Shown in pieces: positions 36,084-47,600 of a stretch of DNA of 64,000 nucleotides. Numbering within the stretch: the first letter of the stretch is position 1; every line of letters starts with the position of its first letter. Under the pieces are notes generated by a model, which did not search any database, was not told the DNA's origin, and saw only the letters and a list, made by a program, of their open reading frames with translations. Position numbers and translations under genes: made by a program. This DNA comes from Falsiphaeobacter marinintestinus (GTDB lineage: Bacteria; Pseudomonadota; Alphaproteobacteria; Rhodobacterales; Rhodobacteraceae), in NCBI RefSeq assembly GCF_007923355.1, contig NZ_VOGO01000009.1, forward strand, positions 62,001 through 126,000, read 5' to 3'.

Positions 36084-36947
36084 TTGGGAGCACCGCCTGA
36101 AAACAGCCTGATCTGTCCGACCCGACGCCTGGTTCTATGCCAGACGGCGTCGGTGGCCGGGCTTGCCTTGCTTGCGCCCCAGAGCACATTTGGTCGCGAG
36201 TTTGCCGACGACAATGCGATCGCCGCAGGCCAGGCGCTGCGATCTCCTGACCTGCACACGGCGGGCGCGGTCAGCGTGCAGCACAATTTGGTTACCGGCA
36301 CGCTAATCAATTTTGGCTATCGGACCCCGGCGGGCAACCAGCCCTCGGAGTTCCAGAACGGGGTCTATCTGTGGCCCGTCAGCGCCAATCAGATCCCGTG
36401 GACCAGCCCGTCGGTTGCACAGGATGGCATTTTACTTAACCAGCCGCGCGGTGATCAGAACCTAACGAATATCGCGCTGGGTACGGACGCCTATATCCTG
36501 GGGTATGCCGTGGGGCCTGACACCCCCAAGACCGCAGACAATACCGGTACCTACTGGACCGAATTCGGCAATGTTGTCGCGTCGGCCTATATTGCCGGGA
36601 CGTCCAAATCTCTGACACTTCAGGAGACCGCACGTTGCTTGGTCAAACCACTGTTTGTCGGGACCAATTCACTGTCCTACCAGTTTGAGTTTCTGACCGG
36701 CTTTTTCGCAGCACGTTCAGGTGCATGGGCCGGTGTCTGGGAGGGGTCTGCGGTGTCTTATGCCGTGCCTCCGAAATGGCACGCCAAAATCCAGATCGAG
36801 AGCAGCCAGGGCGTGTCCGGGTTGAACGGGCTGAACTTTGAGCGGGGACAAAAATATACCATCGGGCTTTATCCGACCGGGTATTCAGATGATCCGGCTT
36901 CGCTGGATCTGAAGCGGCTGGCGGCGTTTTCCGTATTCAGCGGTTGA
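36084..36947 (+). CDS. Unknown protein, paralogue of the 37173 gene product
   Basis: The 287-residue product aligns over its length with the next gene: TPAGNQPSEF/TPGGNNPND, YILGYAVGPDTP/YLVGYSVGPTTP, NVVASAYI/NVVATATI, WEGSAVSYAVPPKW and YTIGLYPTGYSDDPASL. The predicted fold is beta-rich. Near the start it has RRLVLCQTASVAGLALLAP, a possible Tat- or Sec-like signal with unusual spacing. The only start is TTG 36084 with a poor ribosome site, directly right of IS debris, so the 5' end may be truncated or replaced. I do not recognise the family. Confidence 0.6.
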   Translation: MGAPPENSLICPTRRLVLCQTASVAGLALLAPQSTFGREFADDNAIAAGQALRSPDLHTAGAVSVQHNLVTGTLINFGYRTPAGNQPSEFQNGVYLWPVSANQIPWTSPSVAQDGILLNQPRGDQNLTNIALGTDAYILGYAVGPDTPKTADNTGTYWTEFGNVVASAYIAGTSKSLTLQETARCLVKPLFVGTNSLSYQFEFLTGFFAARSGAWAGVWEGSAVSYAVPPKWHAKIQIESSQGVSGLNGLNFERGQKYTIGLYPTGYSDDPASLDLKRLAAFSVFSG

Positions 36948-37056
36948 ACTTACGCGCATCAGAACAAGTTGTCTTTACCCCCTGAAATGCGTTTTCGGGT
37001 TTTCTTATTGATTTTTTTCAGGCTTCCCGCATACTCGCCTTACACGGGAATCGGTT

Positions 37057-37085
37057 TTGATTGCCACGCGAATGAAGGGTATTCT
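37057..37085 (+). promoter_or_regulatory. Candidate sigma-70 promoter of the giant-protein cluster
   Basis: TTGATT (37057-37062) and TATTCT (37080-37085) are separated by exactly 17 bases in an AT-rich 225-base gap. The predicted start lies about 80 bases before ATG 37173. This is a motif call only. Confidence 0.4.
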
Positions 37086-37172
37086 TTTTACTAGTTTTAG
37101 TGGGTTTCAAAAGTGGGCTGCCTTGCGGCCGAATATTGACTCAAAATCAAAATAATAAGGGGAGAATGCGAA

Positions 37173-37904
37173 ATGACTTCAACCGAAAAAGCAAGAGAAA
37201 TGCTTTTGTCAGCACCGCCAGACCAGTCTGTCGTTTTTCAGATCATGGACATTTCGGCAAACGCCATCAATCTGGACTTTCATACGCCGGGCGGAAACAA
37301 TCCGAATGACAATGGGAACATGGTGTTTCTTTGGCAGTCCACTCCGGGTGGGCAGTGGCAGATGGATGCCCTGAAACAACAGGCGATTCCAACAAATACT
37401 CCAAGCGGGTCGGTCGCTTTCGACGGGCTTTCAATTGGTGTCAGCGAATATCTGGTAGGGTATTCGGTTGGGCCAACGACTCCCTCTGCCGGGTGGTCAA
37501 ATTATGCAAATGTTGTGGCGACAGCGACAATTCCTGCGGCGGGCAATGTCGAAGAGGCCAAAGCGGGCTCTTATGTCACCAATCCGAGCATCGCGGTCAC
37601 ATCAATCGGGGCGACCTCGCTGATTGCAGCGATTAATTTGCCGACGGGGTACAATCCTGTGGGATCAGGCACCTATGCTGCCATATGGGAGGGCGGAAGC
37701 GCCTTTTATGGACCGGCAATGCCACCAAAATGGGTTGCGCCCAGCAGCAGCGCGTCGGCGAACGGCACAACAATTGCGTTCAACAACATTCTGCCGACAC
37801 GCGGAACGCTTTATACAATTGCGCTGTTTGCCACCGGCTATTCGGCGGATCCGTCAAAGCTGACCCGGACCGCGATGGCTGCCACACATAGCTTCGTGAT
37901 TTAA
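37173..37904 (+). CDS. Unknown beta-rich protein, first gene after the cluster promoter
   Basis: The 243-residue protein starts at ATG 37173 behind a near-perfect AAGGGGAG site in an AT-rich leader, implying strong translation. It has no signal peptide or membrane helix and no cysteine. It is rich in Gly, Pro, Ser, Thr, Asn and aromatic residues, as expected of a beta-sandwich or shell/fibre subunit. Shared motifs with its paralogue are spread along its whole length (TPGGNNPND, YLVGYSVGPTTP, YAAIWEGGSAFYG, ALFATGYSADPSKL). It is followed by a hairpin and then by the two large genes. No known family is recognised. Confidence 0.75.
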   Translation: MTSTEKAREMLLSAPPDQSVVFQIMDISANAINLDFHTPGGNNPNDNGNMVFLWQSTPGGQWQMDALKQQAIPTNTPSGSVAFDGLSIGVSEYLVGYSVGPTTPSAGWSNYANVVATATIPAAGNVEEAKAGSYVTNPSIAVTSIGATSLIAAINLPTGYNPVGSGTYAAIWEGGSAFYGPAMPPKWVAPSSSASANGTTIAFNNILPTRGTLYTIALFATGYSADPSKLTRTAMAATHSFVI

Positions 37905-37940
37905 GTCTGGCCATTTGGCCGCGCTATCCAAAACAAAACT

Positions 37941-37962
37941 CCAAGGGGTAATTGCCCCTTGG
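37941..37962 (+). terminator. Intergenic hairpin, possible attenuator
   Basis: CCAAGGGG (37941-37948) and CCCCTTGG (37955-37962) form a perfect 8-bp stem with a 6-base loop between the 243-residue gene and the large genes. No T-run follows. It could stabilise the upstream mRNA or partly stop transcription, so that the small protein is made in excess over the giants. Confidence 0.45.
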
Positions 37963-38006
37963 ACCAGCTAGGGCGTAACGGCCCGACGCGCGATTTCCTT
38001 GGGGGG

Positions 38007-41000
38007 ATGGCTCTGATGGCCGAAGCGTTCTTCAGCAACAAAGGCACCTTGGTCAAGTCGCTGTATCTTGCCAGTACCGCGCCTCCGAATGGCGGCGCCG
38101 TGGCTTTCGTTCTTGGGAACAAGGACATCGCGCCACCCTCTGACGACATCAGTCTGTCCCAGGCTCTGAACGACGACAGTCTTCTGGGGCAGTTTGTTTT
38201 TGCGCCGACAGCGCTTGGTTTTGACAGTTCTGAGAGTCCCGAAAAGCTGCAGCAAGATTTTGTCGATGCGATCTGGGTGCAGGCCGGCAATAATCCCGGC
38301 CGTCGGGGTGTCTATTGGATACCGCTTCCCGCCTCTTTTACCGGCAGCAGCACGGTGCCGTTTCTGGGTCTTTCGGACGATGGGTCAACGGTTAGCGCAG
38401 GCATGAACGATGCCAATGTGCTGCCATCGATGCAATTAAGCGTGCTTGCGGGTACGCAGATCGAACTGGACGGCACTACCCTGAACCTGATCGGACAGCC
38501 GGTCTCGTTCACCGGAAGTTCTGCTCCGGAGATGCAGCCGCCGGTGTTTGGAACCTTGCCTTTTTACGGTCCCAGCCGTGGCTGCGTGGTGTTCAAACCG
38601 TTTATTCAACGCCTGTCATTGCAGTCGGATTGGAACTGGGGATTTCAGTTTCTGTTCGCAGAGCAAGACGATCCGAATACCAAGCAATCGGAATGGTTGC
38701 CATTCGGGTCAGTCACCGAAGGCGCCAATGATATGATCGGATTTGTCGCGGCCATTGATCCCGCCAATCCGCTCAACACGCTGGAAACTCTCAACGTGAC
38801 GCCGGGCACCAATCGCTCTGGACTGGTTTTTACCGGCAAGAACATCGACAACCAGAAAACGAGCGTCCTCTCTCAATTCCGAACCGTGATGGGCCAGCAA
38901 GCGACCTTGTGGCCGGTGCCCGAAGGGACCACTGGCGATGATGTACAGCCCGCCGGGTTTGCCTTTGCATTGGGCAAGACCATGCAGGCCGGCAAGTGGG
39001 ATTTTCATGCCAGCCCGTTTGGCGATTTCCTGATCGATGTGGACCCCGGCCCGACCGGCAAGACCGCGGATATGCTGTGCGGGTTGGCGGGGGCGGAATT
39101 TGTGACGATTACACCTGGAACCGATCTCGACAGCGGCTCGCGGGTCCGGTTTTTGACGCAACACCCCGCCTTTGCGCCGATTTTTCCGCCACCGGTATCG
39201 TCTCCGACGGGTCCCCCGTCGAATAGCGCGGCGCTGCTGACCGACACTTACCTGACGTCCTGGGCGGTCTTTCTGGCGCCGGGCACTAAGACAAATACCT
39301 ATGCCGCTCAGCCCAACGGGGCAGCACTTTATGGCTATGATCCCTATGTCTGGGAAAAGCACCACAGCATGCTGGGGCATGTGGACCCAGGTGCGACGCT
39401 GCCACAGGGTGGCACGGATGCGTTTCCGATGGTGCCCTATTCCGGATTTCAGCTTGATGCCGGGGCAAACAGCTTCAGTCAGGACCAAAGCCGCCGTTTC
39501 GAGGAGCGCATCATCGGGCCGACCAGGCGCGCGAAAATCGGCGATCGGTCAGAGTTTTCGGTTCTGTCGGTGCGTGCCGAGGTGTCGGGCGACAGCGACC
39601 ACCTGCAACGGCTTTCGCTTTCGAGTGACGAAACGAACAAGTCGAATTTTGCCACACCCGCGGGCTTGATCGCGTCAGTCGATACGACGGACGGCCCTGC
39701 CGCGTGGTCGAATATCCTGCTGGGTCAGATCAAACAGCCGGTGGAGACAAAGCTTCAATTCGCGAAGCCCAGCGCGTTGCTGCAACAGGCGTTCAATACC
39801 AACCAGCTTTTCATGGTTGCCGCGAATGCCGAAAACTTCGTGCGCACGGATGGCGTATTTGACAACATCATGAATATCGGCGGCTGGTCGATTCAGGCCG
39901 ATGTCGGACAGTCGCTGGCCTACGGCGATTACACAAATATCATGATCGTCAAGGGAGTGCCCGGGCCTCTTTTCGACCCCGATGGCGATCCAAAGGAAAA
40001 CCTGGTCGCCAATCCGGACAAGTGGACCCAGGCCGATAAATTTGCATCGCCAACGTTTCAGGACAGCGATGCGGCACCCGATCCCAACCAGATGGTCAAT
40101 CTTTCGAAATGGTTGCAGGAATATTTCGAGGACGCGCTGAACCAGGATCCAGAGTTCTTTTCCGCGTTCAACACGATTGCCAGATCGCATGACTGGACCG
40201 GGATCATCATTCTGCGGGCCAAGATCGCAGCACCGCCCGCAGATCTGGCGGGCATCACGGCGGGCGTACGCGACCCGGAAAAATTCTATGCCCACCACCT
40301 GGCCGTCGAAATCAGCCAGATCAAAAGCGATCCGGACGGGTCCGGCATTTCGATCGGCGACCAAAGCTCGGTCTATGGCCTGATCTATTATGTCGACGAC
40401 CAATATGACACGTTCGAACCCGGCAGTCCGGTGGTGCCGCAATACGGGGCGGATTACGATTTTATTACGCTTACGCTGAAGGTTCTTTTTGAAAACACCT
40501 CGGTCAAGAGTTTCTCGTCCTATACCCAACTGGCCCTGAATACGATTTTCGGAAGCCCCGTGACCGGCATGGCCGAAGGTGGGAACCAGTACAATTCCAT
40601 CGTCATGGCGGGCACGTTCCAGGACAACAACAACAAGCCCACCTATGGCATGAAGACCGTTCAGGACTACCGTTTCAAGTTTGGAAACAATGTGCTGAGT
40701 GAGGTGGAGGTCGTCTCGGCAGAAATGAATACCGTCAGCACCGAGATGCAAGGCGATACGGTCGTGCGGTTCGGGTTGACCGGTTTCATGGATTTCCATG
40801 TCCTGGAAAGCGCGGGCGACGTCGACGGCCCGCCCATAGACCTTTATTCTTTTGGTCGTGTCGCCGGCCAGGAAAGTCAGAACCGCATAGGATTGAACTA
40901 CGGCAATCTTGGGCTCAATATGACGTTTGCGACCCAGAACCCGGCAAAAACGCGTAAGATCCTGTTCGATTCAAGCGCGATCAGCTTCAACATCCCGGCC

Positions 41001-41630
41001 AGCACCATACGCCCCGGCAGCCTGTTCGATGCCCTGTCACTGGATCTTCAGGCGCTGATTTCGTCTGACAGCAGCACCGTCACCCCAAAAAGCCTTGGCT
41101 ATCTGGATATCGTGACAAACGTTCGCCAAAACGGTGTGTCTGACACATGGAATGGACTTAAATTCAAGCTCAACCTGGGGACAGTGGGGGATCTGGGCGG
41201 CAAGGTGGGGCTGAATGCCTATCTGCTGCTGGCCTGGTCGCCCGACAGTATAAGGCGATACCGGTCTGTCACCGGGCTGCACATGCCAGGCACGTCGAAC
41301 GGGGCGCCGCTGATCAGCCTGCAGAACGTTTTGTCGCTGTCCTATGGAACGATCCAGTTGCTTTATTCCGACAAACCGGGCGCGGAGGTTCTGCACCCGA
41401 CCACCCTGCGACCGCTGCACGGTGCCGCCATTGCTGCGACGAAGGACGGCGACCCGGGCAAACAGTTCATGCTGGTCATGAACGAGATCGCGATCAAGTT
41501 CCTGGGGATGCTGAAAATACCGCCAAACGGCAGCACGGCCTTTTACCTGTTCGGCGATGCCGATGGTGCCGATGCGTCAAAGAACACCGGCCTTGCCTGG
41601 TATGCCGCATACAACAAGAAGAAGTCCTAG
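38007..41630 (+). CDS. Large unknown protein (1,207 residues), cluster component
   Basis: ATG 38007 follows GGGGGG; ATG 38016, nine bases past that run, is an equally good start (MAEAFFSNKGTLVKSLYLAS). The protein has no signal peptide, membrane helix or recognised domain. It is beta-rich, with many Gly, Asn, Asp and aromatic residues. Segments such as GTQIELDGTTLNLIGQPVSF and ALSLDLQALISS read like repeated strands. Residues around 660-740 are more helical (NLSKWLQEYFEDALNQD). It follows the hairpin after the 243-residue gene and ends 40 bases before the giant gene, so they are surely one transcription unit. Function is unknown; a scaffold or structural role is inference. Confidence 0.75.
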   Translation: MALMAEAFFSNKGTLVKSLYLASTAPPNGGAVAFVLGNKDIAPPSDDISLSQALNDDSLLGQFVFAPTALGFDSSESPEKLQQDFVDAIWVQAGNNPGRRGVYWIPLPASFTGSSTVPFLGLSDDGSTVSAGMNDANVLPSMQLSVLAGTQIELDGTTLNLIGQPVSFTGSSAPEMQPPVFGTLPFYGPSRGCVVFKPFIQRLSLQSDWNWGFQFLFAEQDDPNTKQSEWLPFGSVTEGANDMIGFVAAIDPANPLNTLETLNVTPGTNRSGLVFTGKNIDNQKTSVLSQFRTVMGQQATLWPVPEGTTGDDVQPAGFAFALGKTMQAGKWDFHASPFGDFLIDVDPGPTGKTADMLCGLAGAEFVTITPGTDLDSGSRVRFLTQHPAFAPIFPPPVSSPTGPPSNSAALLTDTYLTSWAVFLAPGTKTNTYAAQPNGAALYGYDPYVWEKHHSMLGHVDPGATLPQGGTDAFPMVPYSGFQLDAGANSFSQDQSRRFEERIIGPTRRAKIGDRSEFSVLSVRAEVSGDSDHLQRLSLSSDETNKSNFATPAGLIASVDTTDGPAAWSNILLGQIKQPVETKLQFAKPSALLQQAFNTNQLFMVAANAENFVRTDGVFDNIMNIGGWSIQADVGQSLAYGDYTNIMIVKGVPGPLFDPDGDPKENLVANPDKWTQADKFASPTFQDSDAAPDPNQMVNLSKWLQEYFEDALNQDPEFFSAFNTIARSHDWTGIIILRAKIAAPPADLAGITAGVRDPEKFYAHHLAVEISQIKSDPDGSGISIGDQSSVYGLIYYVDDQYDTFEPGSPVVPQYGADYDFITLTLKVLFENTSVKSFSSYTQLALNTIFGSPVTGMAEGGNQYNSIVMAGTFQDNNNKPTYGMKTVQDYRFKFGNNVLSEVEVVSAEMNTVSTEMQGDTVVRFGLTGFMDFHVLESAGDVDGPPIDLYSFGRVAGQESQNRIGLNYGNLGLNMTFATQNPAKTRKILFDSSAISFNIPASTIRPGSLFDALSLDLQALISSDSSTVTPKSLGYLDIVTNVRQNGVSDTWNGLKFKLNLGTVGDLGGKVGLNAYLLLAWSPDSIRRYRSVTGLHMPGTSNGAPLISLQNVLSLSYGTIQLLYSDKPGAEVLHPTTLRPLHGAAIAATKDGDPGKQFMLVMNEIAIKFLGMLKIPPNGSTAFYLFGDADGADASKNTGLAWYAAYNKKKS

Positions 41631-41670
41631 GACGCCCAACAATCCGCTTGCCGGATGGGAGATATACGCC

Positions 41671-44600
41671 ATGAATGACCAGTTCCCTTTCTTCACCGCG
41701 GCTGATTTCCAAGCGAAACAGGGCGAGGAACCTGATCTTTCGACGTTGCTCGACTCGTTTTCCACCTCGGCACAGAACACAAACACCGATCTGACACAGC
41801 AGACCATCACGCGCCTTAAGGCGCTGACTGACGGTCACAATTTGCGTTACTTCGCCTATAGCGGTGCGGTGGAACTGGCCCAACAGAACGTCGTGGGCAT
41901 GATCAAGAGATTGGTGTCGCTTGGGTTTCCAAACGACGTCGAGCTTGTCTACTCCCCCGCAGTCCTTGGTCAGCTTGCCGTTCTTCTGCCAGGGATGGAC
42001 CCCACCGAACCCTATAAGCTTGGTCCCGTCACGATCACTTTTCAGGAGTACAAGGCAGGTGGAGAAGGCCTGTCAGATGTACCGCTGTGTCTGAATGGCG
42101 GTTTGCTGCCTGACGATCTGGCTGGGAAGAACCTGGCCGACGAATTGAAGGCGGATTTTTACGTCCAACTGCAGCCGTATATGCTGGGGGTCGACAGCCC
42201 GGAATTGAAACTCGTTAGCCTGATCTGGCAGAAGGATGCGACGAGCGCGGTCGATCTTGCGGCGCAACCCAGCCTTCAGAACGATACTTTTGCGTATCGT
42301 GCCTATGTGCAGCCCGCCCCGGCAGAGCCTGATTGGACGACCCTGAAAAGCGTGCCGAGCACCGACCCGAAAGTCGTTGATTCAGCTGAAATTCTGGCCG
42401 ATGCCGCCAGCGGGAACAAGGCATCACTTATGCCGGTGCAGGGTCTGTTCGACGATCCGATGGAGGAAAACCCGGTCGTCGGCACCGCCATCGGAATTGC
42501 GTTCGAAATGATCGCTGCTGCCGCTCTTGCGCAAAGAAACAACCCGGTGTCCAAGGCTCCGATTGTCGTTTGCCTGATGGACGGGCTGACCGCCGCCGCG
42601 TGGGATCAGCTGAAGGGATACTTTCCGTCCGTTGGTGAGAACCTGGAGAACCAAGACATCTCTCTGATGCAGGACGCAGCCAAGATCGCCTATTTTGCCA
42701 AGCGCTGGTCTGCCTCGCAGCAACTGTTTGCTAATCCCAAAAACGTGACCGGCAACATCCATTTCGTCGATGTCACCAAGACAGACTACAAGCCTGCGAC
42801 GCTGGACGCGCTTCTGGGCGAACTCACCGCGAAGGATGTGGTTGTCATTGGCCTTCCCCATCTGGCACCGGACGGAGCGTCTTATCTGACCAGTCTCGCA
42901 TCCCTGCCAGCCGTCTATCAGGGCCTGTCTACGGCCAATCTGGCGCTTAATCTGGGTAAGCCATTCTTCAAACTCTCAAGCCCAGGCATGAACCCCTATC
43001 CGTCGGATTTGGGCAACCCATCTCTGCCAGATGCGGATAATGACAATTACCTGAATGCAGCCACAACGACGGTTGTCACGACAGAGCTTTTTGGCGCGTC
43101 GCTGAATCTTGTCCAACTTGGCACCTATGAATTCAAGAACGGCTTCCAAAAGCAGATGCCGCCCTTGACGCTGGCTGAATTCCTGAGCGACCAGATGTAC
43201 GGCAATGACGGCTCAAATCCCTATTCGGATTATTTTGCCGCGCTGCAAAGCTTTTATGCTGCGGATGCCAACGACAAACTGATGCAGGGGCTCGGCTTTC
43301 TGGTCAACACCTACCAGCTGAAATCACCGGACCCTCGCGACGAAATCCAGGCCATGTGCATGGCCGCCGTCGCGGACGGGGAAAACCCGCTGGACCAGCT
43401 GTATGCCAAGATCGAAGCTGCAACTATCGATGGCATCCTGCGACTGGTCCCGGCTGTGTTTCCGGCGGACAGCATTATTGGCAAGTTCATCTTGTTCATC
43501 ACCAAGGGCAACGACTTTACCATCGGGAACAAAACGTCCAGCGTCACCATCACCCCGCCCGGGCCGGACGGCATGAAGGTTGTTGGCCAGACCAACAACT
43601 TCCTGAGAACCACGCTGACGGTCACGCTTGTCTTTTCGATGAATAAGAACGGTACGGATATCGACACGGCCGTCACGCTTTGTTTGGGCACGGTCGCGTT
43701 TTCCGGCGTCGATTGGTTTGAACTGACCAAGTTGAGCATTGATGCGACGATACCGGGAAACGATGACCGCCTGACCGGCAAGGTATCGACCGTGATCCAG
43801 GTGGGCGACAAGCCGATTTCGTTCGAGATGGATTTTCCCACATCCGGCGACGGCAAGATCGTGATCGACGCCGATCTGAATGAAAACCCGCCCCAGCTGT
43901 CTGACCTGTTCCAACTGCTGGGCGGGATGAATTTCGTCAATACGTTCAGCGCTCTGCCAGCCCCGTTTTCAAGCGCCAAGAAGATCCAGCTGGACAAGCT
44001 GAAATTCGGCTATGCTTACAAGGAAAAGCAGGTCGAGACGTTTGAGTTGCAGCTGGCGAATAATTCGCCTTGGCCGCTGTTCGGCAAGCTGGTGCTGAAG
44101 AATCTGAAGTTCAATCTTTCGATGACCAATCCGGCGGGTACCGAGACGGCAGACCGTAAGATCGTCTGGACCGCCAAGAGCCAGGTGCAGATCAAGAGCG
44201 AAGACAACGATGATCCCGGGTCGATCAACGTATCGGTGACGTATCCCAACCTGACCGTCAGCGCGAGCCTGGACGAGGATGGGCCGCCGATCCCCGTCGG
44301 CGATCTGGTCACGTTCTTCTTGCCGGACGATTATACCATCAACCTGAGCGCCAATCTTGCCAATTTCAGTATGAATGTCACGCCGGGCGGCAAGGACGCC
44401 GAAACGACCTTCTCAGTCAGTGCGGGTATTGACCTGATCGACTGGAATCTGGAGCTTTTGGGCGTTCAGTTCAGCCTGACCCAGATTTCGGTCAACGTCG
44501 AAGGCGTCCGGCACACAAAGAAAGAAAAGGGTGACGGCGGTGGCGACCCCACCGCAATTGTAGCGGCCGGAGACGACGATAGCGACGGCAAGACCGAAGT

Positions 44601-47600
44601 GACCGGCACGCTGAAAGCCACGACGGTTCTGTTTTCCGACCATCCTTATATCGCCGTCACAATGAATCTGACAGCGATGTACAATGTCACCTCTGGCGCA
44701 TGGTCCTTTGCTGGTGTGCAAGGTGACAATGACATCCATGTCAAGCAGATCATCCAGACGTATTTGGGTGAGGGCTGGTGGATCGACGGGTTGCCGAACC
44801 TCGACATTTCGGATCTGGCCTTTTCCATCGAAAGCCCGCCCAAAGGGGACGATGATAAAATTGCCCGGCAATACATGGTGGGCGGCACGATCACAGTCTG
44901 GGACACGCCGTTGGGCGACGATTTCCAGACGATCATCACAGGAGAGTTCGGTCGGCGACCCAAGTCGGATCATGCAGCCGCCATGGCGCAGATGGCCGGC
45001 AAGGCCGAGGTTCCGGTGCTTGATCATCGCGGTAACATTGTGCCCATGGCAGCGCCCTTGGCGCTGTTCGATGGCGATGGCACCGAGATCGTCAGCTATG
45101 GCCATGTGACTGCAGAGATAATCTGGAACAACATCGACCTGACGGTTTTCTACAATTACGAGGAAGACCCCAGCAAAAGCACTTATGGTTTCTTTTGGGG
45201 GCCGCTGCAGGCGACCATCAACAACTCGACCAATACCGCGAAGCTGGAGTTCACCGAAGATACATCGCTTGGCGCGATGATCGAAACCTTCATCTCATGG
45301 CTGACGGGAACCAAGTTTGGCCTTGGTGCGCCGTGGAACGCGCTCGACTCGATAAAACTGTCCGATTTTTCGCTGGAATGGAATTTCGAAGACAACACGG
45401 TCAAGTTCAATATCAATCTGGGTCCGATCGACCTGATTTTTGCGAAGATAGAAAAGATTTCTGTCGTCTATCAGCCCGAAGACAAGGATGACGAAAAGAA
45501 GGGTGTTCATGTCGAACTGGAGGGCAGCTTTTTCTGGCAGGTGGGCGATGTCAGCAAACCTCTCAAGTGGAACGCGGCAGAGCCCTCGGAGACGCCCGCG
45601 CCCGATGGCGGTGGCAACAAGTACCTTGATCTGCGCCTGCTGGCGGCGGGGCAACATGTGCGGGTTGAGGGGCTGCAAGATCTGAAGTCGGTCCAGGAGG
45701 CCATAGAGGTTCTTCGCGATTTACCGGTTCCAGATCCGAAGTCGCCCACAGTTCCCGCGATCGGGTTCGACGCGGGAAACAACTGGCTTTTTGCGACTGA
45801 TTTTGGCGTGCTGAAGGTCACCGACGAAAAGGGTGACGGCAAGGGCGACGGCGGCGATACATCCCGCGCGCTTATGACCGACGAGGATGGCGGTGCAACA
45901 TACACCTTCACGCTCCAGATCGTCTTTACCGACCCGACTCTTTATGCTCTGCGCATCGCGCTCGAAGGCGGCGCCGCCAAGATCTTTGCCGGTCTGGATT
46001 TTCAGGTCATGTACCAGAAGCAGGGCGATCTGGGCCTGTTTTCGGCAATAATCACTCTGCCCACGATCATGCGCCGGTTCACGGTGGGCGCATATACCCT
46101 GACATTACCGACCTTTGGGGTCGATATCTGGACCAACGGCGATTTCAAGTTCGATATCGGCTTTCCGTGGGAACAGGATTTCTCGCGCTCGTTTTCGGTC
46201 GAGGCGATTATCCCGCCGGGCATTCCTGTTCTGGGCTCGGGTGGATTTTATTTCGGCAAGCTGCCTCCGGTGGCCGTGAAACAATTGCCCAATGCCGACA
46301 ACGGCTTTTTCAACCCCAATATCGTTTTCGGATTCGGGGCTCAGCTGGGTCTTGGAAAATCCTTCGACGCCGGCATTCTGAAGGCTGGGTTCAGCCTGAC
46401 AGTCTTTGGTATCATCGAGGGGGTTCTGTCGAAGTGGAATCCCTACTGCGCATCAGAGGTCGGACCGGGTGGCAGCAGCGATCTGCAAGGCCAGTATTTC
46501 TTCTGGCTGCAGGGGACGTTCGGCATCATCGGCAAGCTTTATGGCTCGGTCGACTTTGTCGTGATCAAGGCCTCAATCGATGTCGAGATCAAGGCGTTCG
46601 CTCAGATCACTCTGGCCTCTTATGAACCGATCCCGATCACCGTGTCGGTTCAGGTGACGGCAACGGCCAGCCTGAAAATCAATCTTGGCTTTTTCAAGAT
46701 CACCCTGCATTTCAGCTTCAAGCTGCATGTGACCGAAACCTTCACCCTCGGGTCCCTGCAAAACCCCAACGACGCCCCCTGGAAAGTAACAGGCAACAAG
46801 GATTGCGGGCGGTTGCTGGCGCATCCGCATGACCGGCTGAACCTGCGCCCGATGGCAATGGCCGAGATGATGGCATTCCGCGCCCGCGATTTAATCCCAA
46901 CACCGAAGTGGGATTATCTGAGCGCATCGGACACCAAAGTGCCGCTGACCGGCTATCTGGGTTACGGCCTGACCGTTGCTGGCGATGACGCGGTTGCCAC
47001 GGCCCCGCCGGATCTGGCCAAACAATTTCCCTGCTATGTCGCAAACCTGTTCATCGATGCCCCCGGCATTTCCCAGCAGGACGACAATGCCCCGCAAGAC
47101 CGTGCCGCAGGGATGGTACCCGACACCTCATTCGATCTATTGGCCAAGATGGTGGCCCGTTGGGCCATCGCTGCAGTTCAGCCAGACCCGATCAGCCCTG
47201 AAACCGTCGACACCCTGGTGGTGAACGAAGATACGCTGACGGGCCTTATCGATTATCTGAGCGCTGCCGAAGACGTGCCGATGCCCTTGGACGCGGATCA
47301 GGTCAACACGTTCCTGACCGGTCAGTTCAAGATGACAGTCAGCAAGCCGACAACCGAAGGCGCCATTGTCGGCGCGTATTTCCCCGTTGCGCCGGACATG
47401 CATGTGTCTGCCTCGGCATTGGGAGAATATCCCGCGCTTGCATACACTTATGGTGCCTACAACGAGGTCGCCAGCGACTTTGTCACCTGGATGCGGGAGT
47501 ACTTCAACCAGCTTGCCGTACAGGTGGAGCAGGAAGCCGGCAACGACGACGGTATCGAAGACGCGGTCTTGATTTATGAAAACGAGCCGCTCTCCGTTGG

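Noticed and set aside
39675-40799. Minus-strand frame of 374 codons opposite the 1,207-residue gene
   Set aside because: Composition is that of a shadow frame and there is no ribosome site; the + strand frame is uninterrupted over 3.6 kb.
34699-41630. Idea that the RTX fragment and large proteins form a type I secretion system
   Set aside because: No ABC transporter or adaptor is adjacent, and the large proteins lack RTX repeats.
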